From the NCBI RefSeq assembly GCF_022919715.1, contig NZ_CP095042.1, positions 2,976,001 through 3,040,000 on the forward strand: a stretch of DNA of 64,000 bases. Direction: 5' to 3'. The DNA is from Agromyces sp. H17E-10 (GTDB lineage Bacteria; Actinomycetota; Actinomycetes; Actinomycetales; Microbacteriaceae). Shown here piece by piece: positions 1 to 9,991 of the stretch. Both the position numbers and the translations under genes were made by a program. The notes below the pieces were generated by a model. That model saw only the letters and a program-made list of their open reading frames with translations, ran no database searches and was not told the DNA's origin. Position 1 is the first letter of the stretch, and each line of letters opens with the position of its first letter.

Positions 1-782
1 AGCACCGGGCCGAAGACCGTCGCGGCACCGCCGAGCAGCAGGATCGCCCACGTGAAGAAGGTGAGCGACGTCGCGTAGTTCGCCGGCACCACGGCGCGGG
101 GCAGGATGAAGATCATGCCCGCGAACGTGCCGAGCACGCCGCCGAGGATGAGGCTCTGCATCTTGTAGGCGTAGACGTTCTTGCCGAGCGAGCGCACGGC
201 GTCCTCGTCCTCGCGGATGCCCTTGAGCACGCGGCCCCAGGGGCTGCGCATGAGCATCCAGACGAGCACGCACGCGATCGCGACGATCACCCAGGCGACG
301 AGGATGCTCCACCAGTCGTTGGCGCTGAACACCCAGGGCCCGAAACCGGCGGTGCCGGAGAAGTGGAACGGGTTGAGCGCCCGGAATCCGTCTTTGTACT
401 CGCTCAGGCCGTTCGCGGAGCCCGTGACGTCGCGGAACGTGTTGGTCGTGAACAGCAGTCGCAGGATCTCGGCCGCCGCGATCGTCACGATGGCGAGGTA
501 GTCGGCGCGCAGCCGCAGCGTCGGGATGCCGAGGATGAGCGCGAAGACGACGGATGCGCCGACGCCGACGAGCACGGACGCCCACACGGGGAACCCGAAC
601 GTCAGGGTCGAGATCGCATAGCCGTAGGCGCCGAGCGCCATGAATCCGGCCTGGCCGAAGTTCAGGAGGCCGGTGTAGCCGAAGTGCACCGCGAGGCCGA
701 GGGCCGCGAGCGCGTAGGCGGCGGTGGTCGGGCTCAGCACCTCGACGGCCGCGTTCGAGAAGATTGCTCCCCAATCGATCAT
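1..782 (-). CDS. livM: Branched-chain amino acid ABC transporter permease LivM (C-terminus cut off)
   Basis: Inner-membrane permease subunit of a high-affinity branched-chain amino acid (or related amide/urea) uptake ABC transporter. About 260 residues are visible; the gene runs off the left edge, so the C-terminus is missing. The translation begins MIDWGAIFSNAAVEVLS and shows the family's hydrophobic segments and the motif GYTGLLNFGQAGFMALGAYG near residues 35-55, then a cytoplasmic EAA-like loop (SPWGRVLKGIREDEDAVRSLGKN). The start is ATG at 782, preceded by AGGAGG with a 6-nt spacer. It lies 10 nt downstream of livH in the same orientation, so the two are probably co-transcribed. The substrate cannot be fixed without the binding protein and ATPases, which lie outside the window. 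Confidence 0.93.
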   Translation of the reverse strand, partial: MIDWGAIFSNAAVEVLSPTTAAYALAALGLAVHFGYTGLLNFGQAGFMALGAYGYAISTLTFGFPVWASVLVGVGASVVFALILGIPTLRLRADYLAIVTIAAAEILRLLFTTNTFRDVTGSANGLSEYKDGFRALNPFHFSGTAGFGPWVFSANDWWSILVAWVIVAIACVLVWMLMRSPWGRVLKGIREDEDAVRSLGKNVYAYKMQSLILGGVLGTFAGMIFILPRAVVPANYATSLTFFTWAILLLGGAATVFGPV

Positions 783-792
783 TTCGGTCCTC

Positions 793-2112
793 CTAGCCGA
801 TCCGCTCTCGGCGACCGAGGATGCCCTGCGGACGCAGCAGCAGCACGAGGATCAGGATCACCAGTGCCGCGACGAACTTCATGTCCGCCGGAATCCAGAG
901 CGTCGAGAGCTCGACGAACAGTCCGACGATGAGCGAGCCGATGAGGGCTCCGAATGCGGTGCCGAGACCGCCGAGGGTGACGGCGGCGAACACGAGCAGC
1001 AGGATCTGGAAGCCCATGTCCCAGCTCGCCCCGGGGCGGTAGTACGCCCAGAGGATGCCGCTGAGGCCCGCGAGCGCGGCGCCCAGCACCCACACGATGC
1101 GGATCGTGCGGTCGACGTCGATGCCGCTCGCGGAGGCGAGGCTCGGGTTGTCGGACACCGCGCGGGTCGCCTTGCCGATGCGGGTGCGCAGCAGGAAGAA
1201 CGCGACCGCGAGGAGGACCACGATGCTGATGCCCATGCTCGCGACGTCGACCCACGACAGCGACAGCGGTCCGAGGTGGAACTCGGCGGGCGCTGCGCCG
1301 GGCAGCTGCCGAGTGCGGCCGCCGTAGAAGAACTGGTAGGTGTACCGCATCGCGAGGGCGAGGCCGATGCTCACGATCATGAGTTGGATGACGCCGACGC
1401 CTCGACGCCGCAACGGCTTCCACAGTGCCGCGTCGAGCGTCCAGCCGAGACCCGCGCTCAGGAGGATCGCGATGAGGATCGCGATCGCGATCGGCAGGCC
1501 GAGGATGTTCGCGAACGTCAGCGTCATGAGCGCGCCGAACGTGATCATCTCGGAGTGCGCGAAGTTGCTGAGGCCCGTGGTGCCGTAGATGAGCGAGAGG
1601 CCGATCGCCGCGAGTGCGAGCAGCAGGCCGAAGTTCAGGCCGTTCACGACGCGGTTGACGAGCTGGTCGAAGAACGACACGGTCACCCGCGTGCCCTCGC
1701 CGAGGAAGAAGTTCACCGACTTGTTGTTCGTCAGCCCGAACTCCGCCGTGCGGGGGTTCTCGCCCTTCGAGACGACGACGCCCTTCGGCAGGGTGTCCTC
1801 GTGCAGCTCGATCTTGTACTCGGTCTTCTCGGGCACGCCGAGCGTCCACTTGCCGTCGGCGTCGGTCTCGGTGTCGGCGGTGAATCCGCCGCCCTCGACC
1901 GTGATCTTCACGCCTTCGAGTGGTTCGTCGTTGTACTGCACATTGCCCGAGAAGTGGTACTCGTACTCGTCGGAAGCCGAGGCCGCACTCCCATCCTCCG
2001 CCACCGCAGGGGACGCTGCGATGCCGGACAGAGTGAGTGCGGACAGGAGAATTCCGAGGAGTAGGAGCCACCTCCCGCGGGAGCGAGTCTGGACAGATCT
2101 CGTGGGTTCCAC
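793..2112 (-). CDS. livH: LivH-type permease with a secreted N-terminal regulatory-like domain
   Basis: Permease partner of LivM, 439 residues, against roughly 290-300 for a standard LivH. The extra N-terminus contains a signal-peptide-like stretch (about residues 14-38, ending SPAVAEDG) and then about 85 residues that look like a carboxypeptidase-regulatory/CnaB-type beta-sandwich (GNVQYNDEPLEGVKITVEGG, then TDADGKWTLGV). The permease proper begins near residue 140 (NRVVNGLNFGLLLALAAIG) and carries the LivH signature IYGTTGLSNFAHSEMITFGA. The GTG start at 2112 has GGAGG 4 nt upstream. The fused domain should face outside and could contact the binding protein; that role is inference. Substrate unknown. 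Confidence 0.9.
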   Translation of the reverse strand: MEPTRSVQTRSRGRWLLLLGILLSALTLSGIAASPAVAEDGSAASASDEYEYHFSGNVQYNDEPLEGVKITVEGGGFTADTETDADGKWTLGVPEKTEYKIELHEDTLPKGVVVSKGENPRTAEFGLTNNKSVNFFLGEGTRVTVSFFDQLVNRVVNGLNFGLLLALAAIGLSLIYGTTGLSNFAHSEMITFGALMTLTFANILGLPIAIAILIAILLSAGLGWTLDAALWKPLRRRGVGVIQLMIVSIGLALAMRYTYQFFYGGRTRQLPGAAPAEFHLGPLSLSWVDVASMGISIVVLLAVAFFLLRTRIGKATRAVSDNPSLASASGIDVDRTIRIVWVLGAALAGLSGILWAYYRPGASWDMGFQILLLVFAAVTLGGLGTAFGALIGSLIVGLFVELSTLWIPADMKFVAALVILILVLLLRPQGILGRRERIG

Positions 2113-2167
2113 TGCACCTCCAAGGAGTCACCGGAGAGCGTGGTGGGACCTCCGGGACCGGTCCTTT

Positions 2168-2189
2168 CCGTCGACGGCGTCGTCGACGG
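2168..2189 (-). promoter_or_regulatory. Perfect hairpin in the livH upstream region
   Basis: CCGTCGACG and CGTCGACGG form a perfect 9-bp inverted repeat with a 4-nt loop. A -10-like CATAAT on the minus strand at 2204-2199 would place the hairpin at the very start of the livH leader. It could be a 5' stabilising stem or an operator; the sequence does not decide. Confidence 0.45.
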
Positions 2190-2271
2190 TACCTGCCGAT
2201 TATGACCCATGCGCGGCATGCCCGTGTGCAGTCGTCGGTCGGAGACCTCCGATTGTGCTGGATCGTTATGA

Positions 2272-3876
<1,605 letters not shown>

Positions 3877-3895
3877 CGCGCGGCCGCCCAGCCGC

Positions 3896-4606
3896 GTGGA
3901 CGCACTGGAGTACGCGCGCGTCGTGCAGAAGCACGTGCTCGTGCGCGACCCCGACGGGGTCGAGCGCGTGCTGATCGGCGAGGCACCGGCGTACGCCGAG
4001 CGTCTCCACGAGATCGCCGGGCGGGTGAGGGTCGACCCGGCCGACGTACTCCCGTTCGCGATGGTCCTGCTCGCCGTGGCGGCGATCGGGTGCGCGATCG
4101 CCGCGCTGCCGACCCGGCGAGCCGACCCGCCGGGCCCCGCCGTCGCGTTCACGATCGGTGTCTTCGCGATGCTCAGCGCGCTCACGATGTGGCTCTCGGC
4201 GCCGGTCGCGTTGGGCATCGAGCCGCGGCTGGCGCCGTGGTTCTGGCTGGGTGCGGTCGCGACGCTGACGACCGCCACGATCGCGGTGGCGTGCATGATC
4301 GCCCGGCGTCGACTGCCTCGTGACGTCGAGCGCGAAGCGGTCGTCGACGAATTCCGGGCGCGGGTGCAGGTCGAACTCCGCTCCGTGCGCGAGCGGGCCG
4401 AAGGCGAGGCGGCCGCTGCCTATGCGCTCCTCGAGCCCGAGCAGCGTGCCTCGCTCGAGCGCGCGCAGCTCGCCGCCCGCGCCGAGCTGCAGCGCCGCGG
4501 CATCCCCGTGCCGGCGCAGGTGCCGACACCGCCCGGCAGCGGCATCGTCCGACAGGCTGTCGATCTCGGCATCGTCGCGTCGGGTGCCGCGACGGTCGAG
4601 CGCTGA
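3896..4606 (+). CDS. Membrane protein of unknown function
   Basis: 236 residues from a GTG start 19 nt after guaB, so possibly co-transcribed. Three hydrophobic segments can be seen, at about residues 51-69, 80-101 and 117-137 (FAMVLLAVAAIGCAIAALP, VAFTIGVFAMLSALTMWLS, WFWLGAVATLTTATIAVAC). They are followed by a charged helical tail rich in Arg, Glu and Ala (EFRARVQVELRSVRERAEGE) that probably lies in the cytoplasm and may form a coiled coil. I recognise no family. Its codon usage matches its neighbours. Confidence 0.7.
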   Translation: MDALEYARVVQKHVLVRDPDGVERVLIGEAPAYAERLHEIAGRVRVDPADVLPFAMVLLAVAAIGCAIAALPTRRADPPGPAVAFTIGVFAMLSALTMWLSAPVALGIEPRLAPWFWLGAVATLTTATIAVACMIARRRLPRDVEREAVVDEFRARVQVELRSVRERAEGEAAAAYALLEPEQRASLERAQLAARAELQRRGIPVPAQVPTPPGSGIVRQAVDLGIVASGAATVER

Positions 4607-4619
4607 TCGGTGTCGGCGA

Positions 4620-5138
4620 TCACGCCAGCTCCCTGATGTAGCAGAGCATGCGGTAGTCGGTGCCCGGTTCGACGTTCACGAAGCCGTGGCGTTCGTAGAA
4701 GCGGCGCGCGTCGACATCGATCTCGTCGACGTTGATGTGCATCTCGCCGCCCCCGCGCCGGAGCACCTCGGCGATCGCGTGCTCGAGGAGCGTCGTGCCG
4801 ATGCCCGAGCCGCGCAGGGCGGGCATCACGTAGAGCTCGTCGAGCACGGCGAGCGGGCCGTCGCAGTACACCGTCGGCCGGAGGGTGACGAGGGCGTAGC
4901 CCGTGGGGTCGCCGCCGCCCGCATCGTCGCCCGCGAACAGCACGAACCCGTCGGGGTCGGCGATGAGCCGCCGGAAGCGCGGCTCGAGCACCTCGCGGCT
5001 CGGGGTCGGCGTGTCGAACTCCTCGGCGAACTCGACCTGCAGGCGGGCCGCAGTCGCGGCGTCGTCGGGCACGGCGATGCGGATGCCTCGGGTCGAGGCA
5101 TTCGGGCCGTGGGCGTCGCTCGTGGTCATCGTGCTCAT
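4620..5138 (-). CDS. GNAT-family N-acetyltransferase
   Basis: Transfers an acetyl group from acetyl-CoA to an unknown amine. About 172 residues with the GNAT fold: the acetyl-CoA loop RGSGIG follows VLDELYVMPAL, and the late helix-strand ends DARRFYERHGF. The start is uncertain. ATG 5138 (MSTMTTSDAHG) is used here; a GTG at 5162 would add eight residues and abut the upstream stop, and ATG 5129 has the better-spaced GGGG. It lies directly downstream of the MalY-type gene and is probably co-transcribed with it. Substrate unknown. Confidence 0.82.
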   Translation of the reverse strand: MSTMTTSDAHGPNASTRGIRIAVPDDAATAARLQVEFAEEFDTPTPSREVLEPRFRRLIADPDGFVLFAGDDAGGGDPTGYALVTLRPTVYCDGPLAVLDELYVMPALRGSGIGTTLLEHAIAEVLRRGGGEMHINVDEIDVDARRFYERHGFVNVEPGTDYRMLCYIRELA

Positions 5139-5163
5139 CCCCGATCCGGAGTCCGGAGGCACG

Positions 5164-6330
5164 TCAGGCGGGGGTCTGCCCGGCGGCGTCGGCGATGCGG
5201 GTGATCGCTTCGCCGAGCACCTCGGGCGTGCAGGCGAAGTTCAGCCTGACGTGGCCGCGCCCGACCTCCTTGCCGAACATCGTGCCGATGCCGAGCGCGA
5301 CCCGGGCCCGCTCGAGTGCGACCGCCGCGGGGTCGTCGCCCCAGCCGAGGGCGGAGAGGTCGAGCCAGGCGAGGTACGTCGCGTCGGGGATGCGGTAGCG
5401 CACGCCCGGCAGCTCGTCGGCGAGCAGGTCCGCGAGCAGGCGCCGGTTGTCGTCGAGGCTCGCGAGCACCCCGTCGAGCCAGTGCCCGCCCTCGCGGAAC
5501 GCGGCGACCGACGCGATCGAGCCGAACTGGCTCATGCGCCACTCGACCTCGTAGGGCATGGCCTTCCGTACCGCGTCGCCGCGGTCGGAGGCGGTCACGA
5601 TCATCGCGGCCTTGAGCCCGGCGAGGTTGAACGCCTTCGACGCGGCCGTCACGGTCACACCGTGCTCGCGGGCGGCGTCGGAGACGGTGAGGAACGGCGT
5701 GTAGACCGTGCCCGGCTGCGAGAGCGGTCCGTGCACCTCGTCGGAGACGATCGTCGCACCGTGGCGTGCGGCGACCTCGGCGAGGGCGGCGAGCTCGTCA
5801 CGCGAGGGCACGAGCCCGATCGGGTTGTGCGGGTTGCACAGCACCATGGCCTTCGCCCCCGCGGCGAACGCGGCGTCGATGCCCTCGAGGTCGAGGGCCC
5901 AGCCCTCGTCGATGCCGCCGCGCATCGGCACCTCGACGACCCGGGCCGAGGCCTCGGTGACCACGTCGAAGAACGGCGGGTAGATCGGCGGCGTGATGAC
6001 GACGCCGTCGCCGGGTGCGGTCACCTGGCGCAGCACCTCGACGAGCCCCATCGCGACGTCGCCCGTGCAGGTCACCCGACCGGGGTCGACCTGCCAGCCG
6101 AACCGCTCGGCCGCGAACGGCGCGAACGCCTCGGCGACGGGCCGGCTGCCGGCGGCGTAGCCCGTGTCGGAACGGTCGACCGCCGCGTGCAGCGCCGCCG
6201 CGATCGGCTCGGCGAGCGGGTAGTCCATCTCGGCGACGGGCAGCGGCAGCACGTCGGCGTCATAGTGCCGCCACTTCTCGCTCGTGCGGGTGCGGAGGAC
6301 GTCGAGGGGCTCAGCGGCGATGCGATGCAT
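5164..6330 (-). CDS. MalY/PatB-type PLP-dependent C-S lyase (cystathionine beta-lyase-like aminotransferase)
   Basis: 388-residue fold-type I PLP enzyme. The cofactor lysine is about Lys232 in TAASKAFNLAGLKA, with the upstream Asp in SDEVHGPL (about residue 197) and NPHNP near residue 167-171. The N-terminus (SEKWRHYDADVLPLPVAEMDYPLA) matches MalY/PatB proteins, which cleave cystathionine or cysteine conjugates to pyruvate, ammonia and a thiol. The physiological substrate cannot be set from the sequence. It probably forms an operon with the GNAT gene that begins within 30 nt of its stop codon, and it is divergent from the ABC-F gene. Confidence 0.88.
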   Translation of the reverse strand: MHRIAAEPLDVLRTRTSEKWRHYDADVLPLPVAEMDYPLAEPIAAALHAAVDRSDTGYAAGSRPVAEAFAPFAAERFGWQVDPGRVTCTGDVAMGLVEVLRQVTAPGDGVVITPPIYPPFFDVVTEASARVVEVPMRGGIDEGWALDLEGIDAAFAAGAKAMVLCNPHNPIGLVPSRDELAALAEVAARHGATIVSDEVHGPLSQPGTVYTPFLTVSDAAREHGVTVTAASKAFNLAGLKAAMIVTASDRGDAVRKAMPYEVEWRMSQFGSIASVAAFREGGHWLDGVLASLDDNRRLLADLLADELPGVRYRIPDATYLAWLDLSALGWGDDPAAVALERARVALGIGTMFGKEVGRGHVRLNFACTPEVLGEAITRIADAAGQTPA

Positions 6331-6383
6331 GCCTCCAGCTTGCCGCAGATCGCCCGGGACTGGCAGGGCGCATCCGCGGCATG

Positions 6384-6389
6384 TATTCT
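6384..6389 (+). promoter_or_regulatory. Possible -10 element (TATTCT) of the ABC-F gene
   Basis: TATTCT lies 86 nt before the ABC-F start codon in the divergent region and would give a leader of about 80 nt. I found no convincing leader peptide or attenuator in that leader. Confidence 0.35.
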
Positions 6390-6475
6390 GGTCGGCTGCC
6401 CAGCTCTGCTCGACACCTGGCGGCGCGACCGCGGGCGTCCCGATTCCGGTCGCAGACCGATCGGATCACGAACCC

Positions 6476-8176
6476 ATGGGCTTCATCGACGTCAACGGCG
6501 TCTCGTACTCGCTTCCCGACGGGCGGCCCCTGCTCGCGCGGCTCGCCTTCCGCGTCGCCGAGGGGCGGACGACCGCGCTCATCGGCGCCAACGGCGCCGG
6601 CAAGTCGACGCTGCTGCGCATCATCCGCGGCGATCTGCGGCCCGACGAGGGCAGCGTGCAGGTCGACGGCGGGCTGGGCGTGATGGACCAGTTCGTCGGC
6701 ACCGGGCGAACCGTCGAGGGGGCGGATGCCACGGTCGCAGGTCTCCTCGTCTCGGTGGCGCCGACCCGCATCAGGCAGGCCGCGCTCGAGCTCGAGGCAT
6801 CCGAGAACGCCCTCATCGAGCACGACGACACCGACGCGCAGATGCGGTACGCGACCGCGCTCGCCGAGTACGCCGAGGCCGGCGGCTACGAGCAGGAGGT
6901 CGTCTGGGACCACTGCACGCAGGCGGCGCTCGGCATCCCGTACGAGCGGGCGAAGTGGCGCGAGCTCTCGACCCTCTCGGGCGGCGAGCAGAAGCGGCTC
7001 GCGCTCGAGGCGCTGCTGCGGGGTCCCGAGCAGGTGCTGCTGCTCGACGAGCCCGACAACTCGCTCGACGTGCCCGGGAAGCGCTGGCTCGAGGAGCGCC
7101 TGCGCGAGACGCCGAAGACGGTCCTCCTCGTCTCGCACGACCGCGAGCTGCTCGCGCGCGCCGCCGACCGCATCGTGACGATCGAGCTCGGGGCCGCCGG
7201 CAACACCGCGTGGGTGCACGGCGGCAGCTTCGAGGGCTACCACGCGGCGCGCGACGCACGGTTCGAGCGGCTCGACGAGCTGCGCCGTCGCTGGGACGAG
7301 CAGCACGCGGCCCTCAAGGCGCTCATGCTGCGGATGCGCGAGAAGGCGAAGTACAACTCCGACATGGCCGCCGCGTACAAGGCGGCGGTCACCCGGCTCG
7401 CGAAGTTCGAGGAGGACGGCCCGCCCGAGGAGCGCCCGCCGGCGCAGGCCGTCTCGATGCGGCTGCGCGGCTCGCGCACGGGCAAGCGCGCCGTCGTGTG
7501 CGAAGGGCTCGAGCTCACCGGGCTCATGCGGCCGTTCGACCTCGAGGTCTGGTACGGCGACCGGGTCGCCGTGCTCGGTTCGAACGGATCGGGCAAGAGT
7601 CACTTCCTGCGGCTGCTCGCGGGCGGCGGCACCGAGCCCGACCGCACGCTCGGCCACGTGACGAGCGTGGGGGAGACCCTCGTCCGCGTGCCTCACGAGG
7701 GACGTGCGGTGCTCGGTGCGCGGGTCGTGCCGGGCTGGTTCGCCCAGAACCACGAGCATCCCGAGTTCCGCGGACGCACGCTCCTGGACATCCTGCACCG
7801 CGGCGATGCGAACCGCGACGGCATGGCACGGGAGGCCGCGAGCTCGGCGCTCGACCGCTACGGGCTCGCGGGGTCGGCGCTGCAGAACTTCGAACAGCTC
7901 TCGGGCGGGCAGCAGGCCCGTTTCCAGATCCTGCTGCTCGAGCTGTCGGGTGCGACCCTGCTGCTGCTCGACGAGCCCACCGACAACCTCGACCTCGTCT
8001 CGGCCGAGGCGCTCGAGGAGGCGCTCGAACGCTTCGACGGCACGGTGCTCGCGGTCACGCACGATCGCTGGTTCACGCGGAGCTTCGACCGGTTCGTGGT
8101 GTTCGCCGAGTCGGGCGACGTCGTCGAGACGGACGCGCCCGTGTGGGACGAGAAGCGGGTCGCGCGAGCGCGCTGA
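6476..8176 (+). CDS. ABC-F family ATPase
   Basis: Soluble protein of 566 residues with two ABC ATPase domains and no membrane segment. ABC-F proteins bind the ribosomal E site; members act in translation quality control or protect ribosomes from antibiotics. Domain 1 has Walker A GANGAGKST (38-46), signature LSGGEQKR and Walker B VLLLDEPDNSLD. Domain 2 has GSNGSGKS, LSGGQQARF and LLLLDEPTDNLD. The charged inter-domain linker (FERLDELRRRWDEQHAALKA onward) is long enough to be the P-site-reaching arm. ATG 6476 (MGFIDVNGVSYSL) was chosen because upstream codons lack homology-like sequence. Housekeeping and resistance roles cannot be separated by eye. Confidence 0.9.
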   Translation: MGFIDVNGVSYSLPDGRPLLARLAFRVAEGRTTALIGANGAGKSTLLRIIRGDLRPDEGSVQVDGGLGVMDQFVGTGRTVEGADATVAGLLVSVAPTRIRQAALELEASENALIEHDDTDAQMRYATALAEYAEAGGYEQEVVWDHCTQAALGIPYERAKWRELSTLSGGEQKRLALEALLRGPEQVLLLDEPDNSLDVPGKRWLEERLRETPKTVLLVSHDRELLARAADRIVTIELGAAGNTAWVHGGSFEGYHAARDARFERLDELRRRWDEQHAALKALMLRMREKAKYNSDMAAAYKAAVTRLAKFEEDGPPEERPPAQAVSMRLRGSRTGKRAVVCEGLELTGLMRPFDLEVWYGDRVAVLGSNGSGKSHFLRLLAGGGTEPDRTLGHVTSVGETLVRVPHEGRAVLGARVVPGWFAQNHEHPEFRGRTLLDILHRGDANRDGMAREAASSALDRYGLAGSALQNFEQLSGGQQARFQILLLELSGATLLLLDEPTDNLDLVSAEALEEALERFDGTVLAVTHDRWFTRSFDRFVVFAESGDVVETDAPVWDEKRVARAR

Positions 8177-8227
8177 ACCGTGACGGCCTCACCCGATCGG
8201 GTGAGGCGCTGACGTCGCGTGTGCGCC

Positions 8228-8233
8228 CAGACT
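8228..8233 (+). promoter_or_regulatory. -10 element CAGACT of a near-leaderless promoter
   Basis: CAGACT is followed by 7 nt and then ATG 8241, which places transcription start on or next to the start codon. It belongs to the recurring set described in the findings. Confidence 0.6.
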
Positions 8234-8240
8234 GATCGGC

Positions 8241-8696
8241 ATGACGAGACGACGGAACGACCAGCGGACGGCGATCGCCGGACCGGCCCTCATCATCGTG
8301 TGCGCACTGCACAGCGTGGTCGGCGGGCTCGCAGCCTCGCCGGTGGTGGGCCAGGCGCTCGCCGACGGCTGGTACGGAGCGATGACGAGCGGCCTCGAGG
8401 TGGCGCTCTGGTTCTTGATGACCGGGTTCTTCGGTCTGGCACTGGGCGTCGCGATGACCTCCCTCGAACGGGCCGGGCGGATGCCGTGGCCGGTCAGCAT
8501 CGCGCTGCTCGCGATCGCGCTGATCGGGGTGGCGGCGGCGCCCGTGTCGGGATTCCTGCTCGTGCTCGTGGCGGGCGTCATCGCGGTCGTGCAGTCGGCG
8601 CGTCTGCAGCGCCGGCGGGCATCGGATGCTCCGGGCGCGGGTGAGTCCGCGGTCGGGACGCCGGACCCCCGAGTGATCGCCGGGGGCGACCGGTAG
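8241..8696 (+). CDS. Small integral membrane protein, DUF6463-like
   Basis: 151 residues with about four hydrophobic segments (IAGPALIIVCALHSVVGG, LWFLMTGFFGLALGVAMT, WPVSIALLAIALIGVAA, GFLLVLVAGVIAVV) and a short basic, Ala/Gly-rich C-terminus. The pattern of a His in the first helix and WFLMTGFF in the second resembles DUF6463 proteins; that family assignment is tentative. Function unknown. It has its own apparent leaderless promoter and no ribosome-binding site. Confidence 0.72.
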   Translation: MTRRRNDQRTAIAGPALIIVCALHSVVGGLAASPVVGQALADGWYGAMTSGLEVALWFLMTGFFGLALGVAMTSLERAGRMPWPVSIALLAIALIGVAAAPVSGFLLVLVAGVIAVVQSARLQRRRASDAPGAGESAVGTPDPRVIAGGDR

Positions 8697-8699
8697 GGT
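8694..8699 (+). promoter_or_regulatory. -10 element TAGGGT of the guaB3 leaderless promoter
   Basis: TAGGGT sits exactly 6 nt before the GTG start at 8706, the spacing expected for a transcript that begins at the start codon. Its TAG is also the stop codon of the preceding gene. Confidence 0.6.
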
Positions 8700-8705
8700 G
8701 GAACG

Positions 8706-9830
8706 GTGAGCCAGGAGATCGAGATCGGCCGCTCCAAGCGGGGCCGGCGAGTGTACGCGTTCGACGACATCGCGATCGTGCCGAGCAGGCGAACGCGCGA
8801 CCCCGAAGACGTCTCGGTCGCCTGGTCGATCGACGCGTACCAGTTCGACATCCCGTTCCTGGCCGCGCCCATGGACTCGGTCGTCTCGCCGCAGACGGCG
8901 ATCATGATGGGCAAGCTGGGCGGCCTCGGCGTGCTCGACCTCGAGGGCCTGTGGACCCGTTACGACGACCCGGCGCCCGTGCTCGCCGAGATCCGCAACC
9001 TCCCGGCCGACCGTGCCACCGAGCGCATGCAGCAGCTTTACGCCGCGCCGATCAAGCCCGAGCTCGTGACGGCGCGTCTCGCCGAGATCCGCGCCGCGGG
9101 CGTGACCGTCGCCGGCGCCCTGTCGCCGCAGCGCACGCAGGAGCTCTACGAGACCGTCGTCGCCGCGGGCGTCGACCTCTTCGTCATCCGCGGCACGACC
9201 GTCTCGGCCGAGCACGTGTCGAAGAACCAGGAGCCGCTGAACCTCAAGAAGTTCATCTACGAGCTCGACGTTCCCGTGATCGTCGGCGGCGCGGCGACCT
9301 ACACGGCAGCCCTGCACCTCATGCGCACGGGCGCGGCCGGCGTGCTCGTCGGCTTCGGCGGCGGCGCCGCATCGACGACCCGCACGACGCTCGGCATCCA
9401 CGCCCCGATGGCCACCGCGGTGGCCGACGTCGCGGGTGCTCGCCGCGACTACCTCGACGAGTCGGGCGGCCGGTACGTGCACGTCATCGCCGACGGCGGC
9501 GTCGGCACGGCGGGCGACATCGTCAAGGCCGTCGCGTGCGGCGCCGACGCGGTCATGCTCGGTGCGGCGCTCGCCCGCGCGACCGACGCACCCGGCGGCG
9601 GCTACCACTGGGGCGCCGAGGCGCACCACGCGAAGCTGCCCCGTGGCCGCCGTGTGCAGGTCGGCCAGGTCGCCCCGCTCGAGGAGGTGCTCTACGGCCC
9701 GGCACCCGCCGCCGACGGCACTGCGAACCTCGTCGGGGCGCTCAAGAAGTCGATGGCCACCACCGGGTACTCCGACCTCAAGGAGTTCCAGCGGGTCGAG
9801 GTCGTCGTCGAGCCGTACCTCGGGTCGTAA
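8706..9830 (+). CDS. guaB3: GuaB3-family IMP dehydrogenase-related protein
   Basis: 374-residue IMPDH/GMPR-family barrel without the CBS (Bateman) domains, as in actinobacterial GuaB3. The N-terminus (KRGRRVYAFDDIAIVPSRRTRDPEDV) and the barrel segments HVIADGGVGTAGDIVKAVACGADAVMLGAAL are characteristic. Where GuaB has the catalytic loop GPGSICTTR, this protein reads GGGAASTTR, so the nucleophilic Cys appears to be Ser (about residue 223). It may therefore be inactive as a classical IMPDH or have another role in purine metabolism; this is inference from an eye alignment. GTG start with a leaderless promoter. Confidence 0.9.
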   Translation: MSQEIEIGRSKRGRRVYAFDDIAIVPSRRTRDPEDVSVAWSIDAYQFDIPFLAAPMDSVVSPQTAIMMGKLGGLGVLDLEGLWTRYDDPAPVLAEIRNLPADRATERMQQLYAAPIKPELVTARLAEIRAAGVTVAGALSPQRTQELYETVVAAGVDLFVIRGTTVSAEHVSKNQEPLNLKKFIYELDVPVIVGGAATYTAALHLMRTGAAGVLVGFGGGAASTTRTTLGIHAPMATAVADVAGARRDYLDESGGRYVHVIADGGVGTAGDIVKAVACGADAVMLGAALARATDAPGGGYHWGAEAHHAKLPRGRRVQVGQVAPLEEVLYGPAPAADGTANLVGALKKSMATTGYSDLKEFQRVEVVVEPYLGS

Positions 9831-9858
9831 CGCGCGAGGCGGTATCGCGACGCGTCCT

Positions 9859-9920
9859 GGTTTCGAGACGGCGCCGGCGCGCCTCCTCAACCCTCCGCCT
9901 TCATCGGGCGCTCCTCAACC
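9859..9920. repeat. Dispersed intergenic repeat (REP-like), degenerate copy
   Basis: GGTTTCGAGACGG ... CCTCCTCAACC, followed by a second CTCCTCAACC, lies between guaB3 and glpD. It matches the arm of the better copy at 21247-21281 read on the other strand. Such imperfect palindromes built from TCGAGAC and CTCAACC are typical intergenic dispersed repeats in this group. Confidence 0.55.
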
Positions 9921-9934
9921 TGCGTGAACTCGGG

Positions 9935-9940
9935 TAGCGT
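9935..9940 (+). promoter_or_regulatory. Probable -10 element (TAGCGT) of glpD
   Basis: TAGCGT, 51 nt before the glpD start, fits the TAnnnT pattern of this genome and would give a leader of about 45 nt. Confidence 0.4.
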
Positions 9941-9991
9941 TGAAATCGGATCACGCGGCCCGGCCCTGAGCCGCGGGGATGGGGTGGCACG

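Noticed and set aside
6390..6475. Leader-peptide attenuator before the ABC-F gene
   Set aside because: No short frame with a ribosome site and no alternative hairpins were found, unlike the exporter leader at 57296.
4903..8235. Plus-strand open frame of 1110 codons across the GNAT, MalY-type and ABC-F genes
   Set aside because: Repetitive Arg/Ala/Gly translation in the wrong frame for three recognisable genes.
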